DNA from: Pseudaquabacterium terrae
GTDB taxonomy: Bacteria > Pseudomonadota > Gammaproteobacteria > Burkholderiales > Burkholderiaceae_C
Direction of reading: 5' to 3'
Assembly: GCF_013266755.1 (NCBI RefSeq)
Contig: NZ_JABRWJ010000007.1
Coordinates: 434,001 to 498,000 of the forward strand
Length of the DNA stretch: 64,000 bases
Under the pieces are notes generated by a model that did no database searches, was not told the DNA's origin, and worked only from the letters and a program-made list of their open reading frames with translations. Shown here in pieces: positions 1-9,715 of this stretch. Both the position numbers and the translations under genes were made by a program. The stretch's first letter is position 1, and each line of letters opens with the position of its first letter.

Positions 1-1021
1 GGCGCGACTTCGTCTTGGTCGCCGCGTAGGTGCCTTCGAAGAACACCTTGGCCATCTCACTGACCTGGTGTTCGCCATTGGCGGCGAACAGCAGCCGGTC
101 GGTCGGCACGGCGATCGTGCGGATCGCATTGCGGTTGTAGCCGTGCGCGCCGACACCATCGCCATTCGGGCCGTTGGTGCTGAACGGTACCAGGTTGCCG
201 TTGGCGTCGAACGTGCGGTTGCCGCCCTGGTAGAAGAAGCGGCCCTGCGGCGCGAAGCTCGAATAGAACGGCGTCAGGTTGACGAACAGGTCCGCCGGAT
301 CGCCGGTCAGCCCTTCGGCCTTCGAGAAGCCGTCGATCGCCGAGATCGAGCGATCGGCCGAGTACACCGGACCCTGCTTGGACACCGAGAAGTGGCCGAT
401 CATCTTGCTCTTGCCGTCGCTGGAATTGGCGCCGACGCTGGCGCTGAACTTGCGCAGCGTGTCGTCGCCTTCCTGGCTCTGGCCGACCTGGGCATCGAGC
501 AGGATGCCCTTGATGCTCTTCTTCAGGATGATGTTGACGACGCCGCCGACCGCATCCGAGCCATACAGCGCCGACGCGCCGCCGGTCAGGATCTCGACGC
601 GCTCGATGAGGTCCGTCGGGATCGTGTTCAGGTCGATCGCGGCCTGGCCCGATTGGCCGGCGACGTAGCGGCGGCCGTTGACCAGCACCAGCGTGCGCTC
701 CTCGCCGAGGTTGCGCAGGTCGATCGTCGAGACGCCGACGCTCGAGGTGATGAAGTTGGAGTTGGTGCGGCTGATGGTCGGCGTGCCGAACGCCGGGTTC
801 TTCAGGATGATTTCCTGCAGGTTCACCGAGCCGGACGCAGCGATGTCTGCAGCGGTCAGCACCTGAACCGGTGCGGGCGACGCCGCATTGGGCGACACGA
901 TGCGACTGCCGGTGATTTCAACGCGCTGGCCGGCTTCTTGAGCGATCGCAATGTGAGCAAACGCGCCCGCGCCGATGGCCAGAACCAAGCTGGTCGAAAG
1001 GCGGGTTCTCTGGAATGACAT
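1..1021 (-). CDS. TonB-dependent receptor, N-terminal 340 residues (3' end lies beyond the left window edge)
   Basis: Outer-membrane TonB-dependent receptor, read on the minus strand from ATG at 1021 with an AGGAG ribosome site just upstream. The N-terminus is a signal peptide (about residues 1-27, ending AHIAIAQ) followed by a TonB-box-like QRVEITGSRI. The plug domain follows, with the typical VLVNGRRYV, GGASALYGSDAVGGVVNIIL pattern, and then the start of the barrel. The frame is open to base 1, so the gene is cut by the window. It resembles the large receptors for peptides or oligosaccharides in Burkholderiales and Xanthomonadales; the substrate cannot be read from the sequence. It is co-oriented with, and downstream of, the Yej-like peptide importer but separated by 245 bp, so it may work with it without sharing a transcript. 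Confidence 0.9.
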   Translation of the reverse strand, partial: MSFQRTRLSTSLVLAIGAGAFAHIAIAQEAGQRVEITGSRIVSPNAASPAPVQVLTAADIAASGSVNLQEIILKNPAFGTPTISRTNSNFITSSVGVSTIDLRNLGEERTLVLVNGRRYVAGQSGQAAIDLNTIPTDLIERVEILTGGASALYGSDAVGGVVNIILKKSIKGILLDAQVGQSQEGDDTLRKFSASVGANSSDGKSKMIGHFSVSKQGPVYSADRSISAIDGFSKAEGLTGDPADLFVNLTPFYSSFAPQGRFFYQGGNRTFDANGNLVPFSTNGPNGDGVGAHGYNRNAIRTIAVPTDRLLFAANGEHQVSEMAKVFFEGTYAATKTKSR

Positions 1022-1266
1022 GGAGCTGATCTCCTGGAGGAAGGTGGGGTGATCGACAAGCCACGACCTGGGGCCGCTTGGCATGGGGACTGCGTCAACG
1101 ATTGTCAACAAAGGGTTGCGCGGCATGACCACGGGAGAGCCCTTGATTTGTTGTTTTCCCGCCTCGCTGCAACACCTGATTAGACAAGTGACTCTGCATT
1201 TCGCGCATCGGATGCGCGTCCCGCGCGCCAGAGGGCGCGGCGCAAGAGGGGAACGAGACCCGACTG
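1022..1266. other. Intergenic region: receptor promoter side and end of the Yej-like operon
   Basis: No gene seen. On the minus strand a TTGACA hexamer (1103-1108) is followed by a second TTGAC, as a possible -35 for the receptor, but no good -10 lies at the expected distance. Nearer the transporter, two GC-rich inverted repeats lie at about 1197-1250 (GCGCATCGGATGCGC and CGCGCGCC/GGGCGCGG). They could end the upstream operon but lack a T-run. Confidence 0.3.
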
Positions 1267-3084
1267 TTACAGCCGCGGCACCGCCGCCAGCAGCGTCTTC
1301 GTGTAGTCGTGCTGCGGTCGATTCAGCACCTCCGCCGCACGCCCACGCTCGACGATGCGCCCGGCCTGCATCACCGCCATCTCGTCGGCGATGTACTCGA
1401 CGACGCCGATGTTGTGCGTGATGAACAGGTACGAAACGCCGAGCTCGCGCTGCAGATCACGCAGCAAATTCAGTATTTGCGCTTGAACTGATACATCCAG
1501 CGCCGACGTCGGCTCGTCGCAGACGATCAGCTTGGGCTGCACCGCCAGCCCGCGGGCGATCGCGATGCGCTGGCGCTGGCCGCCGGAGAACTCGTGCGGG
1601 AAGCGCTCGAGCGCCTCCTGGCGCAGGCCAACCTGGTCGGCGATGCGCTTGATGCGCGTGCGCCGCTCCTCTGCGGCGATATCGGGCTGCAGCGCCTGCA
1701 GGCCCTCGTCCAGGATGTCGAACACCCGCATGCGCGGGTTCAGCGACGCGAACGGGTCCTGGAAGATGATCTGCACGTCGCGGCGCGCGCGGCGCAACGC
1801 CTCGCCCTGCAGCTCGAACAGGTTCTGCCCGTCCAGCCGCGCCTGGCCGCTGATGGTGGCGATGCGCCGCAGCAGCTGCACGATCGCCTTGCCGGTGGTC
1901 GTCTTGCCGCAGCCCGACTCTCCCACCAGCGCCAGCGTGCGCCCGGCCGGCACCTGGAACGAGACGCCGGCGACGGCGTCGAAATGCGCCCTGACCCGCT
2001 GCAGCAGGCCGCCGCGGATCGGAAAGCGCACGGTCAGGTCCTGCACGTCCAGCAGCGGTGCGCCGGCGGCCACCGTCGTCGTCGCCGGCACCTTGATCAC
2101 CAGCGGCACGCGCTCGACCAGCCCTGGGCCGCCCGGCTCCAGCAGCAGGCAGCGCACCTGGCCACCGTGCAGCGGTGTCAGCTCCGGCGGCGTCGTGTGG
2201 CAGTAGTCCAGCGCATAGGGGCAGCGCGGCGCGAAGCGGCAGCCGTCGAACTGCATCGTCAGCGGCGGCACGGTGCCGGGGATCGCCGCCAGCGTTTCGC
2301 TGCGCCGGCCGGCATCGGGCAGCGCTTTCAGCAGTGCGCGGGCGTACGGATGCTGGGGCGCGGCGAAGAACTGGTCGGCCTCGGCGACCTCGATGATCTG
2401 GCCGGCGTACATCAGCGCGACACGGTGCGCCATGCCCTTGACGACCGCCAGGTCATGCGTGATCAGCAGCAGGCCCATGCCCTGCTCGCGCTGCAGGTCC
2501 TTCAGCAGGTCGAGGATCTGCTTCTGGATCGTCACGTCGAGCGCGGTGGTCGGCTCGTCGGCCACCAGGTAGTCGGGCTCCGAGGCCAGCGTCATCGCGA
2601 TCATCACGCGCTGCTTCTGGCCGCCGCTCATGCGGAACGGGTAGTCGTCGATGCGGCGCTCGGGCTCGGGAATGCCGACGCGGCGCAGCCACTCGATGGC
2701 CTTCGCGCGGGCGGCATCGCCGCGCAGCGCGGTGTGGGCCTCGATCGCCTCGACGATCTGCTGGCCGACCTTCATCACCGGGTTCAGGCTGGTCGACGGC
2801 TCCTGGAAGATCATGCCGATGCGCCCGCCGCGCACGCCGCGCATCTGCGCCTCGGGCAGCTCGAGCACGTCGGTCTGGTCGATCATCACGCGGCCGCTGG
2901 TGACCTGGCCGTTGTCGGGCAACAGGCGCATCAGCGCCAGCGCGGTCATGCTCTTGCCGCAGCCGGACTCGCCGACGAGCGCAAAGGTCTCGCCGCGGCG
3001 GATCGCCAGCGCGAGACCGTCGATCGCGCGCACGATGCCGGATTCGGCGTCGAGCGCCACCTTGAGGTTGTCGATGGTCAACAT
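1267..3084 (-). CDS. yejF: YejF-like peptide ABC transporter ATPase with two fused nucleotide-binding domains
   Basis: Cytoplasmic ATPase of a peptide importer, 605 residues from ATG at 3084. The upstream extension of this frame overlaps the permease gene and is not real. It holds two complete ABC domains: Walker A GESGCGKS (residues 38-45) with signature SGGQKQR, then a linker with the cysteine-bearing oligopeptide-transporter C-terminal segment ([15 protein letters not shown]), then a second Walker [10 protein letters not shown] with signature SGGQRQR and Walker [13 protein letters not shown]. One polypeptide supplying both ATPase sites is the YejF arrangement, here longer than the about 530-residue E. 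coli protein. It starts 2 bp after the permease stop and is the last gene of a four-gene operon. Confidence 0.85.
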   Translation of the reverse strand: MLTIDNLKVALDAESGIVRAIDGLALAIRRGETFALVGESGCGKSMTALALMRLLPDNGQVTSGRVMIDQTDVLELPEAQMRGVRGGRIGMIFQEPSTSLNPVMKVGQQIVEAIEAHTALRGDAARAKAIEWLRRVGIPEPERRIDDYPFRMSGGQKQRVMIAMTLASEPDYLVADEPTTALDVTIQKQILDLLKDLQREQGMGLLLITHDLAVVKGMAHRVALMYAGQIIEVAEADQFFAAPQHPYARALLKALPDAGRRSETLAAIPGTVPPLTMQFDGCRFAPRCPYALDYCHTTPPELTPLHGGQVRCLLLEPGGPGLVERVPLVIKVPATTTVAAGAPLLDVQDLTVRFPIRGGLLQRVRAHFDAVAGVSFQVPAGRTLALVGESGCGKTTTGKAIVQLLRRIATISGQARLDGQNLFELQGEALRRARRDVQIIFQDPFASLNPRMRVFDILDEGLQALQPDIAAEERRTRIKRIADQVGLRQEALERFPHEFSGGQRQRIAIARGLAVQPKLIVCDEPTSALDVSVQAQILNLLRDLQRELGVSYLFITHNIGVVEYIADEMAVMQAGRIVERGRAAEVLNRPQHDYTKTLLAAVPRL

Positions 3085-3086
3085 GG

Positions 3087-4541
3087 TCAGGCGGGCTCGG
3101 GGGTTTTCTTGCGCAGCGCCAGGCGCGGCCGCAGCGCGCGCGAACGCGGATCGAAGGCGTCGCGCACGCCGTCGGCGAACAGGTTGGCCGCCAGCACCAG
3201 CGCGACCATGAAGCCGAACGCGGCGGCGAACGACCACCAGACGACAGGGTCGCCGCTCATCTCGTTGCGCGCCAGGTTGATCATGCCGCCGAAGCTGCTG
3301 GTCGACGGGTCGACGCCGACGCCGACGTAGGTCAGCACCGCCTCGTAGAGGATCAGGTCGCTGAAGTTCAGCACCGTCGTGATCAGCACCAGGTGCACCA
3401 CGTTGGGCAGGATGTGGCGGCCCATGATGCGGGCATCGCCGACGCCGAAAGCCGTGGCGGCCTGCACGAAATCGAGCTCGCGCAGCTTCAGCGTCTCGGC
3501 CCGCACCAGGCGGCACAGCGTGGCCCAGCCGGTCAGCCCGAGGATCGCGCAGAGCATGAAGACCTTCAGGTCCGAGCGCTCGGCGCCGGTCTCGAACCAT
3601 TCCGGATGCTTGTCGAGCCCGACCTGCACCATCAGCACGCAGGCGGCGATCAGCAGCACGCTGGGCACCGACGACAGCGTCGTGTACAGGTACTGCACGA
3701 GCTCGTCGACCCAACCCCGGAAGTAGCCGGCCAGGATGCCGAGCGTGACGGCGATCGGCAGCGTCGCCAGGGTCGACAGCGTGCCGATGACGAAGGCCGT
3801 GCGCACGCTCTTGATCGCCTGCACCAGCACGTCGTTGCCGGTGCGATCGGTGCCGAAGACGTGGTAGTGGCCCATCAGCGCGCCGACCGCACCGCCCAGC
3901 ACGCAGATGACGGTCAAGGTCAGCAGCAGCGCGCGCAGCGGCAGGTGCGTGCGGTCCCGGCCCAAGTCACGCCAGGCCTGCAGCGTGCCGCCGTGGGAGC
4001 GCCGCAGCAGCCACGCGGTGCCCAGGCTGCACAGCAGCGCGACCGCCAGCCCGCCGATCGCGCCGCCGATGGCGCGACCGGTGACGTCGCCGCGCCAGTC
4101 GCGCGCCGGATCCAACAGGTGAGCGCCGCCGTGCTCGAGGCGCGGGTAGTCGCGCACCGGGTCGCCGTTGCGCATGAAGGTCTGCTTGATCGTCGCCAGG
4201 TAGGCCAGCGGCTGCGAGTAGGTGCTCTCGCGCATGCGGATCTGGCGCTCGAGCACCAGGTCGAGCAGCGATTCGGCGCGTGGGTCGTAGAACGACTTGT
4301 CGGCGGCCTGCCCCGCACTGGCCGCCAGCGCACGGCGGAAGTGCACGCTGTCGAGCGCGGTGACGCCGAGGAACAGCAGCAGCACCAGCGCGGAGCACAG
4401 CGCCGCCGGATCGCGCAGCACCTTCTCCCAGGTGGCGCGCAGGTGCGGCGCGCGCGTCACGCGAACGCCATAGCCGATCAGCGCCACGAACAGCGCCCAC
4501 AGCGCGACGTCGGTCCACAGCAGGACGAACTTGAAATCCAT
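3087..4541 (-). CDS. yejE: YejE-like peptide ABC transporter permease
   Basis: Inner-membrane permease, 484 residues. The N-terminal helix (LLWTDVALWALFVALIGYG) and a second helix are followed by a long hydrophilic segment containing SFYDPRAESLLDLVLERQ, as in YejE proteins. The DppC-like transmembrane core follows, with the ATPase-contacting EAA loop (ELDFVQAATAFGVGD...GRHILPN) near residue 360. It has 12 bp to the upstream yejB and 2 bp to the downstream yejF, so the genes are surely co-transcribed. It is clearly longer than typical DppC/OppC (about 300 residues), which supports the Yej subfamily. Substrate specificity is set mainly by the binding protein and is not visible here. Confidence 0.82.
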   Translation of the reverse strand: MDFKFVLLWTDVALWALFVALIGYGVRVTRAPHLRATWEKVLRDPAALCSALVLLLFLGVTALDSVHFRRALAASAGQAADKSFYDPRAESLLDLVLERQIRMRESTYSQPLAYLATIKQTFMRNGDPVRDYPRLEHGGAHLLDPARDWRGDVTGRAIGGAIGGLAVALLCSLGTAWLLRRSHGGTLQAWRDLGRDRTHLPLRALLLTLTVICVLGGAVGALMGHYHVFGTDRTGNDVLVQAIKSVRTAFVIGTLSTLATLPIAVTLGILAGYFRGWVDELVQYLYTTLSSVPSVLLIAACVLMVQVGLDKHPEWFETGAERSDLKVFMLCAILGLTGWATLCRLVRAETLKLRELDFVQAATAFGVGDARIMGRHILPNVVHLVLITTVLNFSDLILYEAVLTYVGVGVDPSTSSFGGMINLARNEMSGDPVVWWSFAAAFGFMVALVLAANLFADGVRDAFDPRSRALRPRLALRKKTPEPA

Positions 4542-4553
4542 GACAGCTTCCGG

Positions 4554-5537
4554 TCAGGCGAGTCGCACGCGCGGGTCGACCCAGGTGTAGGCGACGTCGA
4601 GCAGCACGTTGGTGGCGATGTAGAGCATCGAGCCGAGGAAGACCATCGAGCGCACGATCGCGAAGTCCTGGCCGCTGATGGCCTCGATCACGAAGGCGCC
4701 GAGCCCGGGGATGCCGAAGAAGCTCTCGAACACCAGGCTGCCGAGGAAGACGTACGGCAGGTACGAGCCGGCGCTGGTGATGATCGGGATCATCGCGTTG
4801 CGCAGCACGTGGCGGAACAGCACCACCTGCTCCGACAGGCCCTTGGCGCGCGCGGTGCGCACGTAGTCCTTGCCGATCTCCTCCAGGAACATCGCGCGAT
4901 AGAGCCGCGCCTCGCCGCCCATGCGCGACAGCAGCGACAGGATGATCGGCAGCGCCAGGAAGCGCACCGCATCGAGCCCCGGCGCATAACCCGAGATCGG
5001 CACCAGCCGCAGCACGCGCGAGAACAGGAACTGGCCGACGATGATGTAGAACAGGCTCGAGATCGACAGCATCAGCACGCACAGCACGACGCCCCAGAAG
5101 TCGATGCGCGAATGCCGGAAGAACACCAGCATCAGCGAGAACGCGATGCTGACGATCAGCTGCAGGATGAACAGCGGCACCGCGAGCTGCAGGCTGACCC
5201 CCATGCGCGTGGCGACCTCGTGGCCGATGTCGACCGAGCGTGCCGAGTCGCTGCGGCCGAAGTCGAGCACCATCAGCGAGACCGAACGCTCCCACAGCAC
5301 GGTGCGCGTGATCTTCGCGGCGCCCTCTTCCTGCTGATTCCAGTACAGCGGCCGGTCGTAGCCGCGCTCGCCCTTCCACTTGTCGATCTGCTCCTGCGTC
5401 ACCCGCTTGCCGCCGATGTTCAGGCGCGCCATGTCGTCGGGCGTGTTGACGGTGAAGAACAGGAAGAAGGTCAGCAGGTTGACGCCGACCAGGATCAGGA
5501 AGCCGTAGCCGAGACGGCGCAGGATGTAGTTGGCCAT
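4554..5537 (-). CDS. yejB: YejB-like peptide ABC transporter permease
   Basis: Inner-membrane permease, 327 residues, DppB/OppB fold. It begins MANYILRRLGYGFLILVGVN, the usual first helix, followed by a periplasmic segment and five further helices. The EAA loop (DYVRTARAKGLSEQVVLFRH) lies at about residue 225. Known YejB proteins pair with YejE as a heterodimer through which the peptide passes. The start at 5537 lies 6 bp after the stop of the binding-protein gene, so translation is probably coupled. Confidence 0.85.
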   Translation of the reverse strand: MANYILRRLGYGFLILVGVNLLTFFLFFTVNTPDDMARLNIGGKRVTQEQIDKWKGERGYDRPLYWNQQEEGAAKITRTVLWERSVSLMVLDFGRSDSARSVDIGHEVATRMGVSLQLAVPLFILQLIVSIAFSLMLVFFRHSRIDFWGVVLCVLMLSISSLFYIIVGQFLFSRVLRLVPISGYAPGLDAVRFLALPIILSLLSRMGGEARLYRAMFLEEIGKDYVRTARAKGLSEQVVLFRHVLRNAMIPIITSAGSYLPYVFLGSLVFESFFGIPGLGAFVIEAISGQDFAIVRSMVFLGSMLYIATNVLLDVAYTWVDPRVRLA

Positions 5538-5543
5538 GTCAGG

Positions 5544-7790
5544 TCAGGTCGTCGGCTCGGTGGCCGGCACGGCGGTGCCGCGCGCGGTCGCGGTCTCGCG
5601 CAGCTTGAAGCTGCGGCGGGCGATCCAGGCCAACGCCAGCGCGCCGATGGCCAGCAAAGCGAGCGGCCAGGCCACCGGCTTGTTCCACTCGGCCTGCTTC
5701 TGCGCGCGCGTGGCCGCGTCGATCCGGTAGTACTTGGCCATGTCGCGGATCATGATGCTCGGCTTGCCGTTGTGCACCCACTGCTGGAAGGCCAGGCCGC
5801 CCCACGGAAAGTAGCCGAAGCACCAGGGCGCGTCGTCCTGCAGCATCGTCACCATCTTGTCGATCACCGCCTGCTTCGGCGGCCCGTCGTCCAGCGTCTG
5901 CAGCTGCCGGTAGAGCTTGTCGTACTCGGGGTTGTCGTAGTTGGCGTAGTTGTCGCCCTGGCTCTTCGAGCGGCCGAGCGGGCCGTACAGCAGGAACAGG
6001 AAATTCTCGGCGTCGGGATAGTCGGCGAGCCAGCCGCCCCAGAAGATCTGGTGCTTGCCCTTGAGCGTCTTGTCCTGGTACTGGTTGAAGTCGGTGGCGC
6101 GGATCTCGAGCTGGATGCCGAGCTTGGCGAACTGCTTGACCATCCAGTCGTTCTCGCTCTTGAACTCCGGTGTGATCGCACGCTGGAAGTCGTAGTTCAG
6201 CACCAGCGGCTTGCCGGTGACCGCATCGCGGCCGTCGGGGTAGCCGGCCTCGGCGAGCAGCTTCTTCGCGTCCTCGATCGGCCGGCGCACCGAGCGGCCA
6301 TCCTTGCGCAAATGGGTCACCGGGTTGTGGAACTCGCCCTGCCCGTCGCGCGAGCCGAACAGGCCCGGCGGAATCGGCCCGTGCGCAGCGACGCCGCCCT
6401 TGTGCTTGAAGATGCGGCCGTAGCCTTCTTCCCAGTCGATCGCGATGCCGATGGCCTGGCGCAGCTTGCGGTTCTTCAGCTGCTGCTGCGGCGTGTCGCC
6501 GCGGCCGATCACCGGGTCGAGCATGTTGAAGCCGAGGTACCAGTTGCTGATGTCGGTCATCAGCGGCAGCTTGAAGCCGCGCTGTTCGAACATGCGCTTG
6601 GTGTCGTCGGAGTCGTCGGCGTCGCTGCGCAGCATCACGCCCCACTCGGGCCGCTCGATCTCGGGCACGTCGAGGAAGCCCTGGCGGAACTTCTCCTTGC
6701 GCGGCACCCGCTCCTTCTCGATCGTCACGTACAGCTTGTCGATGAAGGGCATCGTCTTGCCGCAGTCGTCGAGCAGACCCGCCGCCTTGTCCTCGGGCAT
6801 GCCCTCGCAGGGATAGGGCTCGCCGCGGAAGTTCGGATTGCGCTTGAGCACGTGGCGGCGGTCGCGGATGAACTCGGCCATCATGTAGGGGCCTGTGCCC
6901 ACCGGCCACTGGTGCAGCGACAGGCCGTTCTCGCTCATGCCCGGCTGGGCATAGAAGGCATCGGCCTCCCACGGGATCGGCGCCAGGAAGGGCATCGCCA
7001 TCCAGTAGCTCCACTGCGGATACTTGCCCTTGAGCCGGATGCGCCAGGTGTACTTGTCGGGCGCGGTGCTGCCGGCCAGCGGGTACTTGCGGAAATCGAG
7101 GAAGGGCTTGTCGCGCGCGTCCTCGGCCAGGCCCTTGGTCAGCTGGGCGTCCTCGCGCTTGATCAGCTCGACGTAGTCCTTCAGCCCGATCACGTAGTCG
7201 GCGAAGACCGCCAGCACCGGCGTCTCGACGCGCGTCGTCGCGTGGCGCTTGAGCGCATAGACGAAGTCCTCGGCCACCAGCTCGCGCGTGCCCTGGTGCT
7301 GGAAGTCCCAGGGCGAGAGCTTGTCGCCGAGCTCGCCCGGCTTCATCGCGTGATAGCGGTAAGCGCCCTTGTCGTCCTTCGCGAAGGCCGGATGCGGCGC
7401 ATAGCGGATGCCGGGCTGGATCTTGACGTCGTAGATGCTCTCGGCGATGGCGTCGGCCGGTGCGTCGTCGGGCAGCGGCTTGCCGTCCTTGTCGACGTAG
7501 TGCGGGCGGGCGACCTCGGTGGCGGCCTTCGGCGTCAGCACATAGGGCCGCTTCAGGTAGTGGTAGCCGTAGGCCGGCTCGTAGACCTGGAAGGTGTAGG
7601 CCGACTCGGGGTTCGAGTACGACTGCGTCGGATCGAGCGATCGCGGCGAGCGTTCGTCGAACGAGTAGAACATCGTGTTCTCGCGTTCGGCACCGGCCCA
7701 GTACGGGCTGTTGTTGCAGCCGGCGGTGATCACCGCTGCCGCAGCGGACAGCACGAAGCCGAGTCGGCGAATGAGGGATGTTCCGCGCAT
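5544..7790 (-). CDS. yejA: YejA-like extracellular peptide-binding protein, lipoprotein with a C-terminal membrane helix
   Basis: Solute-binding protein of the SBP_bac_5 family, 748 residues. The start at 7790 gives a short basic N-terminus, a hydrophobic stretch and a lipobox ending ITAGC (Cys 24), so it should be a lipoprotein. The fold carries family features such as GTGPYMMAEF and the C-lobe pattern LRQAIGIAIDWEEGY. After the binding domain an unusual hydrophobic helix (WPLALLAIGALALAWI) is followed by arginines, predicting a second, C-terminal anchor. It is longer than E. coli YejA (about 600). It is first in the operon yejA-yejB-yejE-yejF. Family members bind oligopeptides, microcin C or murein peptides; which applies here is inference. 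Confidence 0.8.
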   Translation of the reverse strand: MRGTSLIRRLGFVLSAAAAVITAGCNNSPYWAGAERENTMFYSFDERSPRSLDPTQSYSNPESAYTFQVYEPAYGYHYLKRPYVLTPKAATEVARPHYVDKDGKPLPDDAPADAIAESIYDVKIQPGIRYAPHPAFAKDDKGAYRYHAMKPGELGDKLSPWDFQHQGTRELVAEDFVYALKRHATTRVETPVLAVFADYVIGLKDYVELIKREDAQLTKGLAEDARDKPFLDFRKYPLAGSTAPDKYTWRIRLKGKYPQWSYWMAMPFLAPIPWEADAFYAQPGMSENGLSLHQWPVGTGPYMMAEFIRDRRHVLKRNPNFRGEPYPCEGMPEDKAAGLLDDCGKTMPFIDKLYVTIEKERVPRKEKFRQGFLDVPEIERPEWGVMLRSDADDSDDTKRMFEQRGFKLPLMTDISNWYLGFNMLDPVIGRGDTPQQQLKNRKLRQAIGIAIDWEEGYGRIFKHKGGVAAHGPIPPGLFGSRDGQGEFHNPVTHLRKDGRSVRRPIEDAKKLLAEAGYPDGRDAVTGKPLVLNYDFQRAITPEFKSENDWMVKQFAKLGIQLEIRATDFNQYQDKTLKGKHQIFWGGWLADYPDAENFLFLLYGPLGRSKSQGDNYANYDNPEYDKLYRQLQTLDDGPPKQAVIDKMVTMLQDDAPWCFGYFPWGGLAFQQWVHNGKPSIMIRDMAKYYRIDAATRAQKQAEWNKPVAWPLALLAIGALALAWIARRSFKLRETATARGTAVPATEPTT

Positions 7791-8004
7791 GCGGCACTCC
7801 TGGTACGAGGGCCGGCCCGGAGCGTGTTCACTTCGTGCCGGCGGAAAAAACGTCGCCTCGAGAGTGACCGGCTTGTGGCCAGCCCGTTCGAGGCGGTGCG
7901 CGATTCTAGATGTCTATGCAAGCTGCATGCCTTGGGGTTTCCATCCAAGGCAGCTGCTGCGTCTCCCCGCAGGCGCGGGGGGATGCCGCAAGCGCGGCGG
8001 GGCT
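7791..8004 (-). promoter_or_regulatory. Putative yejA promoter region and hairpins downstream of ldcA
   Basis: On the minus strand a good -10 hexamer TAGAAT lies at 7903-7908, but no convincing -35 is found 16-18 bp upstream. Just upstream are two dyads: ATGCAAGCTGCAT (about 7916-7928) and CCTTGG...CCAAGG (about 7931-7950). Closer to ldcA two perfect GC hairpins occur: CCCCGC-AGGC-GCGGGG (7965-7980) and GCCGC-AAGC-GCGGC (7985-7998). They could terminate ldcA or be REP-like repeats. The importer therefore may have its own promoter. Confidence 0.35.
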
Positions 8005-8904
8005 CTACCAGCCGATCAGCACGTCGCGGCCATCGACCAGCAGGTCGACTCGCGCGCCGATCGGCAGCGTCACCTTGGTCGGCACGTGGCCGAAGGGCAG
8101 GCCGGTGAGGACCGGCGTGCGGCACACGCTGCGCAGCTGCGCGATCACGTGCTTCATCGTGTAGCCGCGGTCGAGCGGCGACTTGCGGTAGTCGGTGAAG
8201 GCGCCGAGCAGCACCGCCTTCTGGGCAGCCAGCACGCCCGCCTGGTGCAGCTGCAGCAGCGTGCGCTCGATGCGGTACGGGTGCTCGTTGACGTCCTCGA
8301 CGAACAGGATGCCGCCCTTGACCTTCGGCCAGTGCGGCGTGCCGAGCAAGGATTGCAACACCGCGAGGTTGCCGCCCCACAACACGCCGCGACCCTGCAG
8401 GCCGTCGAAGCCGGCCTCGGTGCGAAAACCCACCGCCTCCAGCGCCCCGCTCATCGCCTCGTCGAAGCAGTCGCGCGTCACCTCGTCGACGCCGCCGGCC
8501 TCGTCGGTGCGGCCGAAATCGTCGCAGGCCATCGGCCCGTGCCAGCTGCGCGCGCCGGTGTGCGCGAGCAGGCCCAGCTGCAAGGCAGTCAGGTCGCTGT
8601 AGCCGACCCAGCGCGTGCCCTGCTCGACGCTGTTGGCGATCAGCTTCCAGTCGATGCCGTCGAGCATGCGCGTCAAGCCATAACCGCCGCGGCAGGCCAT
8701 GGCGATCGACGGCGCCGTGCGGGCGACGCGGTGCAGCGTGTCCAGCCGCGCCGCATCGTCGCCGGCGAAGCGCTGGTGGCGCGCACGCACGCTGGGATCG
8801 AGCGTCACGTCGTAGCCCAGCGCACCCAGGCGCTGCTTCGCCAGCTTCAGCGCCGGGGCGCGCAGTTCCACGCCCGCCGGGGCGAAGACGGTCATCGAGG
8901 TCAT
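8005..8904 (-). CDS. ldcA: Murein tetrapeptide LD-carboxypeptidase (peptidase family S66)
   Basis: Cytoplasmic serine peptidase, 299 residues from ATG at 8904 (a second ATG at 8895 is also possible). LdcA removes the terminal D-Ala from murein tetrapeptides during cell-wall recycling; the related MccF cleaves microcin C. The S66 triad is visible: nucleophile Ser 103 in GYSDLT, Glu 203 in ILFVEDVNE and His 273 in LPFGHVPTK, along with the CRGGYG motif at about residue 71. It begins 10 bp after tadA ends and precedes the Yej-like importer on the same strand. That context favours use on imported murein peptides. The family call is firm; the exact substrate is inferred. Confidence 0.88.
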   Translation of the reverse strand: MTSMTVFAPAGVELRAPALKLAKQRLGALGYDVTLDPSVRARHQRFAGDDAARLDTLHRVARTAPSIAMACRGGYGLTRMLDGIDWKLIANSVEQGTRWVGYSDLTALQLGLLAHTGARSWHGPMACDDFGRTDEAGGVDEVTRDCFDEAMSGALEAVGFRTEAGFDGLQGRGVLWGGNLAVLQSLLGTPHWPKVKGGILFVEDVNEHPYRIERTLLQLHQAGVLAAQKAVLLGAFTDYRKSPLDRGYTMKHVIAQLRSVCRTPVLTGLPFGHVPTKVTLPIGARVDLLVDGRDVLIGW

Positions 8905-8914
8905 CGTGTGGGGT

Positions 8915-9715
<801 letters not shown>

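Noticed and set aside
68-1018. 316-codon plus-strand open frame at the left edge
   Set aside because: The minus strand encodes an obvious receptor signal peptide, TonB box and plug; the plus frame is Arg/Ala/Asp-rich noise.
3085-3714. Possible 210-residue N-terminal extension of the YejF-like ATPase
   Set aside because: The extension is out of frame within the permease gene and lacks family similarity. The ATG at 3084 gives the normal start.
3393-8108. 1571-codon open frame on the plus strand
   Set aside because: It is the antisense shadow of the Yej-like operon in high-GC DNA: no domain, Arg/Ala/Gln/His-rich composition, and it runs across several well-supported genes on the other strand.
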